Origin: Bradyrhizobium sp. CB3481
Lineage (GTDB): Bacteria > Pseudomonadota > Alphaproteobacteria > Rhizobiales > Xanthobacteraceae
Length of the DNA: 64,000 nucleotides
Assembly (NCBI RefSeq): GCF_029714305.1
Contig: NZ_CP121647.1
Location: 7,646,501-7,710,500, forward strand
Reading direction: 5' to 3'
Part shown: one piece after another, positions 54,832-62,676 of the stretch
Layout of the letters: every line of letters begins with the position of its first letter
Position numbering within the stretch: position 1 is the first letter of the stretch
Made by a program: the position numbers and the translations under genes
Notes under the pieces: generated by a model
Seen by the model: the letters and a program-made list of their open reading frames with translations, nothing else
Database searches by the model: none
What the model was told of the DNA's origin: nothing

Positions 54832-57800
54832 ATGCCGAAAACAGCCCCCAAAGCCGCCGCCAAACCCGCCCCCGCCAAAGTTCCAGCCAAGGATCCAGTA
54901 AAGGCCGCCGCCAAACAACCAGGCAAGGGCGACCATGTGTTCCTGGTCGACGGGTCCTCCTATATTTTCCGCGCTTATCACGCGCTGCCGCCGCTCAACC
55001 GCAAATCCGACGGGCTGCAGGTCAACGCCGTGCTCGGCTTCTGCAACATGCTGTGGAAGCTCTTGCGCGACATGCCGGAGGACAACCGGCCGACGCATCT
55101 GGCCATCGTGTTCGACAAGTCGGAAATCACCTTCCGCAACAAGCTCTATCCCGACTACAAGGCGCACCGGCCGCCGGCGCCTGATGATCTGATCCCGCAG
55201 TTTGCGCTGATCCGCGAAGCGGTGCGCGCCTTCGACCTGCCCTGCCTGGAACAGGTCGGTTTTGAGGCCGACGATCTGATCGCGACCTATGTCCGCATCG
55301 CCTGCGAGCGCGGCGCGAGCGCGACCATCGTATCCTCTGACAAGGACCTGATGCAGCTCGTGACCGACTGCGTCACCATGTACGACACTATGAAGGACCG
55401 CCGCATCGGCATTGCCGAAGTGATCGAGAAGTTCGGCGTGCCACCGGAGAAGGTGGTCGAGGTGCAGGCGCTGGCCGGCGATTCCACGGACAATGTGCCG
55501 GGCGTACCCGGGATCGGCGTCAAGACCGCCGCGCAGCTGATCATCGAATATGGCGATCTCGAGCAATTGCTGTTCCGTGCCGGCGAGATCAAGCAGCCGA
55601 AGCGGCGCGAGGCGCTGATCGAGCACGCCGAGAAGGCGCGGATCTCCAGGCAATTGGTGCTGCTTGACGACAAGGTCGATCTCGAAGTGCCGCTCGACGA
55701 CCTCGCCGTGCACGAGCCCGACGCGCGCAAGCTGATCGCCTTCCTCAAGGCGATGGAATTCTCCACCCTCACCCGCCGCGTCGCCGAATATTCGCAAGTG
55801 GACCCCGCCGATATCGAGCCTGATGCGGGCAACAAGAGCGGCGCCAGCGTCTTTGCGGTGCCGCCATCGGGCAAGAAGCCGGAGGGTTATGAAGGCGCGA
55901 CGCCGGATGGCTCGCCCGCAGGCAAGGCCGCCACCGCACCGGGCAAGACCGGCGGCGACAAGCAGGACAAGACCGCGAGCCACAAGGGAACGCCGATATC
56001 GCTGGCTGCCGTCCGCGCGGAAGCTGCGCGAAAGCTGCCGGTCGATCGCAGCAAGTACCAGACCATCCGCACATTCGATGAGCTCAATGCCTGGGTTGCG
56101 CGGGCCTATGACGCCGGCACGTTTGCGATCGTCGCCAAGGCGGGCTCGGACGATCCGATGCAGGCCGACATCTGCGGCATCGCGCTGGCGCTGGCGCCAA
56201 ACGACGCCTGCTATGTTCCACTCATGCACAAGCAGTCCGGCGGCGGCGCGGGCCTGTTCGACGCCGGCCTCGCTCCGGACCAGATCACAGCCCCCGAGAC
56301 GCTGGCGGCGCTGCAGCCGCTGTTGGAATCACCGGGCATTCTCAAGATCGGCTTCGACATCAAGTTCAGCGCCGTGATGCTGGCGCAGCACGGCATCACC
56401 CTGTGCAACGTCGACGATGCACAATTGATGTCGTATGCGCTCGATGCCGGACGCAATTCACATGCGCTGGCCTCTCTCGCTGAACGTTGGTTTGGCCATG
56501 CCGTGATCGGCGAAAGCGAGCTAATCGGCAACGGCAAGGGCAAGCTCACGTTCGACCAGGTCGCAATCGACAAGGCGACCGCCTATTCGGCCGAAAGCGC
56601 CGATGTGATCCTGCGGCTGCACCGCGCGCTGAAGCCGCGGCTCGCTGCCGAGCACATGACGACGGTCTATGAGACGCTGGAGCGGCCGCTGGTCACTGTG
56701 CTGGCGCGGATGGAACGGCGCGGCATTTCGATCGACCGGCAGGTACTGGCGCGGTTGTCCGGCGACTTTGCGCAGACCGCGGCGCGCGTCGAGGCCGAGT
56801 TGCAGGAGATCGCCGGCGAGCCGATCAATGTCGGCAGCCCCAAGCAGATCGGCGACATCATCTTCGGCAAGATGGGCATACCCGGCGGCACCAAGACCAA
56901 GACCGGCGCGTGGTCGACCTCGGCGCAGATCCTCGACGAGCTCGCCGAACAGGGCCATGAATTCCCGAAAAAGATTCTGGAATGGCGGCAGGTGTCGAAG
57001 CTGAAATCGACCTATACCGACGCGCTGCCGACTTACGTGCATCCGCAGACCCACCGCGTGCACACGACGTATGCGCTGGCCGCGACCACCACGGGGCGGC
57101 TGTCTTCGAACGAACCGAATCTGCAGAACATCCCGGTTCGTACTGAGGACGGCCGAAAAATCCGCCGCGCCTTTATCGCGACGCCCGGCCACAAGCTGGT
57201 GTCGGCGGACTATTCTCAAATCGAACTACGGCTGCTCGCCGAGATCGCCGATATCCCCGTGCTGAAGCAGGCGTTCCGCGACGGCCTCGACATTCACGCC
57301 ATGACGGCGTCCGAAATGTTCGGCGTGCCGATCAAGGACATGCCGGGCGAGGTGCGCCGCCGGGCGAAGGCGATCAATTTCGGCATCATCTACGGCATAT
57401 CCGCCTTCGGCCTCGCTAACCAGCTCGGCATCGCGCGCGAGGAAGCCTCGGCCTACATCAAGAAATACTTCGAGCGCTTCCCAGGCATACGCGCCTATAT
57501 GGACGAGACGCGCGACTTCTGCCGCGCCAACGGCTATGTCACGACGCTGTTCGGCCGGAAGTGCCACTATCCTGATATCAAGGCCTCCAACGCGTCGATC
57601 CGTTCCTTCAACGAGCGCGCCGCGATCAACGCGCGCCTGCAAGGCACCGCCGCCGACATCATCCGCCGCGCCATGATCCGCATGGAGGATGCGCTGGCGG
57701 AGAAGAAGCTCTCCGCGCAGATGCTGCTGCAGGTGCATGACGAACTGATCTTCGAAGTGCCCGACGACGAAGTGGCGGCGACGCTGCCGGTGGTCCAGCA

Positions 57801-57894
57801 CGTGATGCAGGATGCGCCGTTCCCGGCGGTGGTGCTGTCGCTGCCGCTGCAGGTGGACGCACGCGCGGCGAACAATTGGGACGAGGCGCATTAA
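54832..57894 (+). CDS. polA: DNA polymerase I with degenerate proofreading domain
   Basis: This 1,020-residue protein has an extra Lys/Pro/Ala-rich N-terminus (residues 1-34). The 5'-3' exonuclease follows (HVFLVDGSSYIFRAYHALPP, VGFEADDLIATY, SSDKDLMQLV, GDSTDNVPGVPGIGVKTAAQ). The central 3'-5' exonuclease region (about 425-605) lacks its catalytic acidic residues. The polymerase domain is intact: motif A ADYSQIELRLLAE, motif B RRRAKAINFGIIYGIS and motif C LLQVHDELIFEVP. It fills gaps in repair and Okazaki-fragment maturation, probably without proofreading. Confidence 0.97.
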   Translation: MPKTAPKAAAKPAPAKVPAKDPVKAAAKQPGKGDHVFLVDGSSYIFRAYHALPPLNRKSDGLQVNAVLGFCNMLWKLLRDMPEDNRPTHLAIVFDKSEITFRNKLYPDYKAHRPPAPDDLIPQFALIREAVRAFDLPCLEQVGFEADDLIATYVRIACERGASATIVSSDKDLMQLVTDCVTMYDTMKDRRIGIAEVIEKFGVPPEKVVEVQALAGDSTDNVPGVPGIGVKTAAQLIIEYGDLEQLLFRAGEIKQPKRREALIEHAEKARISRQLVLLDDKVDLEVPLDDLAVHEPDARKLIAFLKAMEFSTLTRRVAEYSQVDPADIEPDAGNKSGASVFAVPPSGKKPEGYEGATPDGSPAGKAATAPGKTGGDKQDKTASHKGTPISLAAVRAEAARKLPVDRSKYQTIRTFDELNAWVARAYDAGTFAIVAKAGSDDPMQADICGIALALAPNDACYVPLMHKQSGGGAGLFDAGLAPDQITAPETLAALQPLLESPGILKIGFDIKFSAVMLAQHGITLCNVDDAQLMSYALDAGRNSHALASLAERWFGHAVIGESELIGNGKGKLTFDQVAIDKATAYSAESADVILRLHRALKPRLAAEHMTTVYETLERPLVTVLARMERRGISIDRQVLARLSGDFAQTAARVEAELQEIAGEPINVGSPKQIGDIIFGKMGIPGGTKTKTGAWSTSAQILDELAEQGHEFPKKILEWRQVSKLKSTYTDALPTYVHPQTHRVHTTYALAATTTGRLSSNEPNLQNIPVRTEDGRKIRRAFIATPGHKLVSADYSQIELRLLAEIADIPVLKQAFRDGLDIHAMTASEMFGVPIKDMPGEVRRRAKAINFGIIYGISAFGLANQLGIAREEASAYIKKYFERFPGIRAYMDETRDFCRANGYVTTLFGRKCHYPDIKASNASIRSFNERAAINARLQGTAADIIRRAMIRMEDALAEKKLSAQMLLQVHDELIFEVPDDEVAATLPVVQHVMQDAPFPAVVLSLPLQVDARAANNWDEAH

Positions 57895-57899
57895 CGGCG

Positions 57900-58039
57900 C
57901 TGTCATCGTCCGGCTTGGCCGGACGATCCAGTATTCCAGAGCAGGAGTCGTGAAGCGCAACCCTCGCCGCGTTGGCCACTGCACTTCATCGGAGAAGCCG
58001 CGGCGTACTGGGTCGCTCGGTCAAGCCGGGCGATGACAG
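57900..58039. repeat. Composite hairpin repeat, 'CCAGTA' family
   Basis: The left hairpin is CGTCCGGCTTGGCCGGACG and the right one is CGCTCGGTCAAGCCGGGCG. Inner edges are CCAGTATTCCAGAG and GCGGCGTACTGGGT. It starts six bases after the polA stop. Confidence 0.85.
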
Positions 58040-58154
58040 GCGCGTGTGCAGATTGGCTGCCATCATCGCCGGAAATGTCCTCGGAGCAATATACGAAATG
58101 ACATCGCCGCGTGCTGCGCGTTAGAAACATACGCGTCCCTCCCGCGAGATTTCC

Positions 58155-58790
58155 ATGCCTCATCTCACTACATTGCTCGGTTTTGCCCTGGTCTCGCTCG
58201 GCATGGTGCTGACGCCGGGGCCGAACATGATCTACCTGATCTCGCGCTCGATCACGCAAGGCCCGGCGGCGGGGATCGTCTCGCTGGGCGGGGTCGCGCT
58301 CGGCTTCGTGTTCTACATGCTATGTGCGGCGTTCGGCATCACGGCGCTGCTGTTCGCTATTCCCTACGCCTATGACGCGCTGCGCTTCGCCGGCGCCGCC
58401 TATCTGCTGTGGCTGGCCTGGCAGGCGCTGAAGCCGGGCGGACGCTCACCGTTCCAGGTGAAGAAGCTGCCGGCCGACAGCCCGCGCAAACTGTTTGCGA
58501 TGGGGTTCGTCACCAATCTTTTGAACCCGAAGATCGCGATGCTGTATCTGGCGCTGCTGCCGCAGTTCATCGATCCCGCTGCCGGCAGCGTGCTGACGCA
58601 GTCGCTGGTGCTCGGCACGATCCAGACCGTCATCAGCGTTTCCGTCAATGCGATGATCGCACTCACCGCCGGATCGATCGCGCTCTTTCTCGGCACGCGG
58701 CCGAGCTGGCTCCGAGTGCAGCGCTGGCTGATGGGCACCGTGCTGGCGGGGCTCGCCGTGAAGCTGGCGTTCGAGGCCAAGCGGGGGTAG
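58155..58790 (+). CDS. LysE-family exporter
   Basis: This 211-residue membrane protein begins PHLTTLLGFALVSLGMVLTP, the LysE/RhtB signature, followed by GPNMIYLISRSITQGPAAGI and a second block FAMGFVTNLLNPKIAMLYLA. About six hydrophobic helices are visible. Such proteins export amino acids or homoserine lactones; which one cannot be told from sequence. It lies between two palindromic repeats and seems monocistronic. Confidence 0.9.
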   Translation: MPHLTTLLGFALVSLGMVLTPGPNMIYLISRSITQGPAAGIVSLGGVALGFVFYMLCAAFGITALLFAIPYAYDALRFAGAAYLLWLAWQALKPGGRSPFQVKKLPADSPRKLFAMGFVTNLLNPKIAMLYLALLPQFIDPAAGSVLTQSLVLGTIQTVISVSVNAMIALTAGSIALFLGTRPSWLRVQRWLMGTVLAGLAVKLAFEAKRG

Positions 58791-58814
58791 CTCTCCGCCG
58801 TCTCCAAGCCACCG

Positions 58815-58974
58815 CTGTCATCGCCCGGCTTGACCGGGCGACCCAGTATCCCAGAGAACGTGGTGTGAAGCGAAATTCGTTCCGCATCGAGCACTTCGCT
58901 CAATCGGAAGCGCCGCGGCGTACTGGATCGCCCGGTCCTGGTGCGCAAGTGCGCACAAGGCCGGGCGACGACAG
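58815..58974. repeat. Composite hairpin repeat with extended right stem
   Basis: The left hairpin is CGCCCGGCTTGACCGGGCG. The right stem CGCCCGGTCC, TGGTGCGCAAGTGCGCA, CAAGGCCGGGCG matches that of 39966-40091. Inner edges are CCAGTATCCCAGAG and GCGGCGTACTGGAT. Confidence 0.85.
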
Positions 58975-58996
58975 CGGTGGGTGGGGATTGAGAATA

Positions 58997-59623
58997 TCAA
59001 TCCAATTTCGCTTCCATGCCGCGCCTGGTCGCGGGGCGGGCCATCAGAGCGTTGTACCAGCGCTCGACGTTCGGAAAATCCTTCAGCTCCACCTTGTGGC
59101 GCGGGTGGCGCCAGGCCCAGCCAAGGATGGCGAAGTCGGCGACCGAGAGTTCGCCGGCGACGAACTCGCGTCCCTCCAGCCGGCGGTCCAGCACGCCATA
59201 GAGCCGGCGCGTCTCGGCCATGTAGCGCTTCAGGCCATAGGCGCGGTCGGTTTCATTCTCCAGCGCGATGAAATGGTGCACCTGGCCGGGCATCGGGCCA
59301 AAGCCACCCATCTGCCACATCAGCCATTCATAGACCGGAATGCGCTCGGCCAACGGCTTGGGCAGGAACTTGCCGGTCTTTTCGCCGAGATAGAGCAGGA
59401 TCGCGCCCGATTCGAAAATGCTGATCGGCTTGCCGCCGGGCCCGTCGGGATCGACGATCGCCGGGATCTTGTTGTTCGGACTGATCTTGAGGAAATCGGG
59501 CGCCATCTGCTCGCCCTTGGTGATGTTCACCGGGATCACCTTGTAGGGCAGCCCCATCTCCTCCAGCGCAACCGAGATCTTGCGGCCGTTCGGCGTGTTC
59601 CAGGTGTGCAGTTCGATCGTCAT
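58997..59623 (-). CDS. Glutathione S-transferase family protein
   Basis: The protein has 208 residues from the ATG at 59623 (TIELHTWNTPNGRKISVALE); the frame stays open upstream into a repeat, which is not coding. The thioredoxin-like domain has NNKIPAIVDPDG (cis-Pro) and ISIFESGAILLYLGEKTG (glutathione gamma-glutamyl site with ES). The C-terminal helical domain contains LSVADFAILGWAW, the N-capping motif. The YghU/Ure2-like subgroup (TPNGRKISVALEE) acts on disulphides or peroxides. Confidence 0.92.
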   Translation of the reverse strand: MTIELHTWNTPNGRKISVALEEMGLPYKVIPVNITKGEQMAPDFLKISPNNKIPAIVDPDGPGGKPISIFESGAILLYLGEKTGKFLPKPLAERIPVYEWLMWQMGGFGPMPGQVHHFIALENETDRAYGLKRYMAETRRLYGVLDRRLEGREFVAGELSVADFAILGWAWRHPRHKVELKDFPNVERWYNALMARPATRRGMEAKLD

Positions 59624-59628
59624 TTTTG

Positions 59629-59727
59629 TTATACCCCGCGGAAGCGGCGTATCCAGTACCCCGGAACTTGAGGGCGTTACAACCGCCGCCGCGGAATACT
59701 GGGTCATCCGCTTTCGCGGATGACGAC
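59629..59727. repeat. Composite hairpin repeat, 'CCAGTA' family
   Basis: The left stem TACCCCGCGGAAGCGGCGTA is imperfect and the right hairpin is TCATCCGCTTTCGCGGATGA. Inner edges are CCAGTACCCC and GAATACTGGGT. Confidence 0.8.
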
Positions 59728-59821
59728 ACCGTGCCCTGTTGACGGCGCCGGATCGGCGCTGGAATGTCCCCGCGAGCGCCGATAGATTGCGCCCGCCTGA
59801 AAACGCCTTGGGAAAACCGCC

Positions 59822-60385
59822 TTGTCCAAATCAGCCTCCCGTGCCCGTCTCGCCGAGATCATCCGCAAGCGCTCGTTCGGCCGCGGCGAGATCACGCTGG
59901 CCTCGGGCCGCAAGAGCGATTTCTACTTCAACCTCAAGCCGACCATGCTCGACCCCGAGGGCGCGGCACTGCTGGCCGAACTCACCTTTGAGGCGCTGAA
60001 GGACGACAGGCTCGATTTCATCGGCGGGCTGGAGATGGGCGCGGTCCCGCTGGCAGGCGCGATCGCGCAGCTCTCCTGGCTCAAGGGGCACCCGATCGCC
60101 GCCTTCTTCGTGCGCAAGAAGCCGAAGGAGCACGGCGCCCGCCTCGCAGTCGAGGGGCTGGCCAAGGGCGAGAGCCTTAAGGGCAAGCGCATCGTGATCG
60201 TCGAGGACGTCACCACGACCGGCGGCTCGGCCTTGAAGGCGGTCGAGGCGGTGCGCGAGGCCGGCGGCGAGATCGTGCTGGTGCTGACCATGGTCGACCG
60301 CGAGGAAGGCGCGACCGAGGCCTTTGCCGAGGCCGGGCTCGAATTCCGCTCGCTCTACAAGGCGGGTGAATTTCTCAAGGGGTAA
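59822..60385 (+). CDS. pyrE: Orotate phosphoribosyltransferase
   Basis: The protein has 187 residues from a TTG at 59822, the only start that keeps [17 protein letters not shown]. It transfers phosphoribose from PRPP to orotate in pyrimidine synthesis. The PRPP-binding loop is [20 protein letters not shown] (about residues 122-141). [20 protein letters not shown] and [12 protein letters not shown] contribute the orotate site and catalytic lysines. No other pyr gene lies nearby. Confidence 0.94.
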   Translation: MSKSASRARLAEIIRKRSFGRGEITLASGRKSDFYFNLKPTMLDPEGAALLAELTFEALKDDRLDFIGGLEMGAVPLAGAIAQLSWLKGHPIAAFFVRKKPKEHGARLAVEGLAKGESLKGKRIVIVEDVTTTGGSALKAVEAVREAGGEIVLVLTMVDREEGATEAFAEAGLEFRSLYKAGEFLKG

Positions 60386-60495
60386 GGGCTTCCCCTCACA
60401 GCATTCCTTTTTCCCGTATTATTCCCGAATACCACTCCTTTACCATCCGCCGTTAAGGTTACTCCCGACTGAAGCCTGTCGCTTCAGCGCGTTGA

Positions 60496-61326
60496 TTGCG
60501 TTGGGTGGAGTTGGCGTTGCGTACCGAGTTGGCTTTTTCGCGCGGGCGGCGCCGCGCGAGGTTTGTGGCCGCCGCATTCGTTGCAGGCGCGATCACGCTG
60601 ACGCCCGGCAGCGTGTCCGCTGAGGGCCTGTTCGATTTTCTGTTCGGCGGCCTGCAGAAGCAACAGACGCGGCAAGCCCCGGCGCAGGGCAATTTCTTCG
60701 CCGATCCGTTCGGCAATAGTCAGCCGTCCCATCCCGCGCCGGCGCCGCGCGTCGCCGGCTCCGGACCTGCCTTCTGCGTGCGCAGCTGCGACGGCAAGTA
60801 TTTTCCGCTGACCATGCGCGGCAATGCCTCGCCGGTCCAGATGTGCCAGGCGTTCTGCCCGGCGAGCGTCACCAAGGTGTTTTACGGCAGCAGCATCGAC
60901 AGCGCGGCCGCGAGCAATGGCGAACGCTACGCCGACAGCGAGAACGCCTACGCCTACCGCAAGGCACTGCGCGCCGATTGCACCTGCAACGGCCGAAGCC
61001 CGTCAGGCCTTGCGCCGGTCGATCTCGCGCTCGATAGCTCGCTGCGCTCCGGCGACGTCATCGCCACCACCGACGGCCTAGTGGCCTATACTGGCGTTCG
61101 CCTCGGCACCGACCAGAGCGCCGAGTTCACGCCTGTGGCCTCCTATCCCGGCCTCACGGCCGACGTTCGCGCCCGGCTCGGCGAGATGAAGGTCGCGCCT
61201 GTTAGCGCCGAGATGGTCGCCGGCACCGCGCCGCTGCCCGAAGCGCGACGCGACGACGACCTGCCGACCGCCTCGATCCCGAAGACGGCTCCGCCAAAAC
61301 CAGCGAAGCGGGCGGACGTGCGATAA
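60496..61326 (+). CDS. Exported DUF2865 protein
   Basis: This protein has about 276 residues; the region has no ATG, so the TTG at 60496 is a guess. A signal peptide reads ARFVAAAFVAGAITLTPGSV followed by SAEG. The DUF2865 core is Cys-rich: FCVRSCDGKYFPL, QMCQAFCPASVTKVFYGSSI, GERYADSENAYAYRKAL and DCTCNG, with SLRSGDVIATTDGLVAYTG at its end. The function is unknown; the family is abundant in Bradyrhizobiaceae and the paired cysteines suggest disulphides in the periplasm. The C-terminal tail is disordered and Pro-rich. Confidence 0.85.
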   Translation: MRWVELALRTELAFSRGRRRARFVAAAFVAGAITLTPGSVSAEGLFDFLFGGLQKQQTRQAPAQGNFFADPFGNSQPSHPAPAPRVAGSGPAFCVRSCDGKYFPLTMRGNASPVQMCQAFCPASVTKVFYGSSIDSAAASNGERYADSENAYAYRKALRADCTCNGRSPSGLAPVDLALDSSLRSGDVIATTDGLVAYTGVRLGTDQSAEFTPVASYPGLTADVRARLGEMKVAPVSAEMVAGTAPLPEARRDDDLPTASIPKTAPPKPAKRADVR

Positions 61327-61408
61327 GCAGGGTCCAAACGCAAAACTGCGAAAACAACCCCATGCAAAGTAGCCTGGGGCCGAGCTACCAGACCTCGCCT
61401 CGCCTAAC

Positions 61409-61840
61409 TCACCGCCCGACGATCACCCCGATCACGTTCGGCGCCGACAGATATTTTTCCTCGATCGCCGCGCGTGCCGCTGCGCGGTTTTCAGCCGTCA
61501 GCAAGCCGCGCTTCTCGGCCAGGATCATCCAGCAATAGCCCCACCAGTCCGTCAGCATGCCCTGATCGTCGACGAGGTCGTAGCCCTGCTCGGCGGCGAA
61601 GATGCGCGCCTGCGCCTCATCCAGGCTGTCGAGAAAGGCGTGGTCCTCCACCGAGAACAGCTCGTCGCTGAAATCGTCCGTGGTGTAGCCCCACACCGAC
61701 ATGCAGACGGCGTTGAATTCGCGGTCGATCGCATCGTCGTCGACGATCTGCCGGCGCGAGGCCTGGTGCAGGCGCGACAGCGAGCGCGCGAAATCGGCGA
61801 TGCGGGTGAGAGCGAACTGATCGAAGGCGATGGTGGACAT
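61409..61840 (-). CDS. Conserved hypothetical acidic protein
   Basis: This 143-residue protein has no signal peptide or membrane segment. It is rich in Asp/Glu and aromatic residues (YTTDDFSDELFSVEDHAFLD and MLTDWWGYCWMILAEKRG). I do not recognise a family. Good codon structure, an ATG at 61840 and isolation between two clear genes support it as real. The nearest neighbours give no functional hint. Confidence 0.6.
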   Translation of the reverse strand: MSTIAFDQFALTRIADFARSLSRLHQASRRQIVDDDAIDREFNAVCMSVWGYTTDDFSDELFSVEDHAFLDSLDEAQARIFAAEQGYDLVDDQGMLTDWWGYCWMILAEKRGLLTAENRAAARAAIEEKYLSAPNVIGVIVGR

Positions 61841-62000
61841 GTAGTCCTCGCAAACTCGGATGGGCCCTAGATATGGTGTCGGCGACGCGCCGAATCATAA
61901 TGATATATCAAGTACTTGCTAAAGTGTTCTTAATTTGTTCCGAGGACTAAAAAATGAGGCCGAGACTCTGGCCCATGAGACCGAATTTGGAGGACCGAAA

Positions 62001-62189
62001 ATGAGACAGGAAGACATGATCCGAATGGCGCTTCAGCTTGGCCGCCCGACGGGCGTCATCACATTCGATCAGCTCAATGCGCTGTTGCCGTCGGCGACAA
62101 CCCAGCCCGAAGACATCGAAGCAATCATGGAGGCGCTGAGCGACGAAGGAATAAACCTCGTCGAGGGTGACCAATCGCAGCCCCGATGA
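62001..62189 (+). CDS. Stand-alone sigma-70 region 1.1-like small protein
   Basis: This 62-residue protein starts at the ATG at 62001, with GGAGGA eight bases upstream. It reads VITFDQLNALLPSATTQPED followed by IEAIMEALSDEGINLVE, which closely parallels region 1.1 of the housekeeping sigma factor RpoD (TFDQLNxLLP, PEDIE, LxxxGIxVVE). The rest of sigma is absent. Region 1.1 normally keeps free sigma off DNA and occupies the polymerase cleft, so a free copy could modulate polymerase; that is speculation. A longer frame from 61935 lacks a good site. Confidence 0.8.
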   Translation: MRQEDMIRMALQLGRPTGVITFDQLNALLPSATTQPEDIEAIMEALSDEGINLVEGDQSQPR

Positions 62190-62213
62190 GGCGCCGGGAC
62201 GACGGATATTGGC

Positions 62214-62447
62214 TCACATCGCCGACAACAGCTTGTCGCCGCAATAATTGGCATAGAACTTCCCGCCGCATTGCCGCTTGATCGCGGCGCAGCGCGCGGC
62301 GGGCGAGGCGCCTTGCGGGACGCTGAAGGAGCAGCTCAGGCCATCGGCGCTCCTGTTGGCCTTGCCTGCGGCAAAGGCTGCACTGGTCGCACTGATGCAG
62401 ACCACCAACAGCGCAGCGGCAGCGATCTCGATCATCAATCTCATCAC
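62214..62447 (-). CDS. Small exported cysteine-containing protein
   Basis: This 77-residue protein has a signal peptide (MIEIAAAALLVVCISATSAA followed by FAA-G). The mature 48 residues carry four cysteines: LSCSFSVPQG, ARCAAIKRQCGG and NYCGDKLL. I recognise no family. Start choice is between adjacent ATGs at 62447 and 62444. Confidence 0.6.
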   Translation of the reverse strand: MMRLMIEIAAAALLVVCISATSAAFAAGKANRSADGLSCSFSVPQGASPAARCAAIKRQCGGKFYANYCGDKLLSAM

Positions 62448-62676
62448 AGGCCTCCCGCTTGTTCGAGAATGTCTACCTCACGCGAACCGGCCACCGCCGG
62501 CCAAGTTCCGGTTTAAATCGAATTGTAGCACCAAAACCGGTCGCGCCGTGCCGCGAAATCGGCCCGGTCCTTGCATAAAATCATACCAGCGCGGTGCACC
62601 ACATACTTCCGGCTGGTTTCGATCGGGCGCTAAGGCGCGTATCTTCGTTTGTTGAGTCTCAACCGCAGGGATCGAC
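62448..62676. other. Spacer before glgP
   Basis: This 229-base stretch has no gene I can support. It is the divergent promoter region between the small exported protein and glgP. Confidence 0.5.

Noticed and set aside
26851..59727. CRISPR array
   Set aside because: The repeats are dispersed, palindromic and separated by genes; there is no regular spacing and no cas gene.
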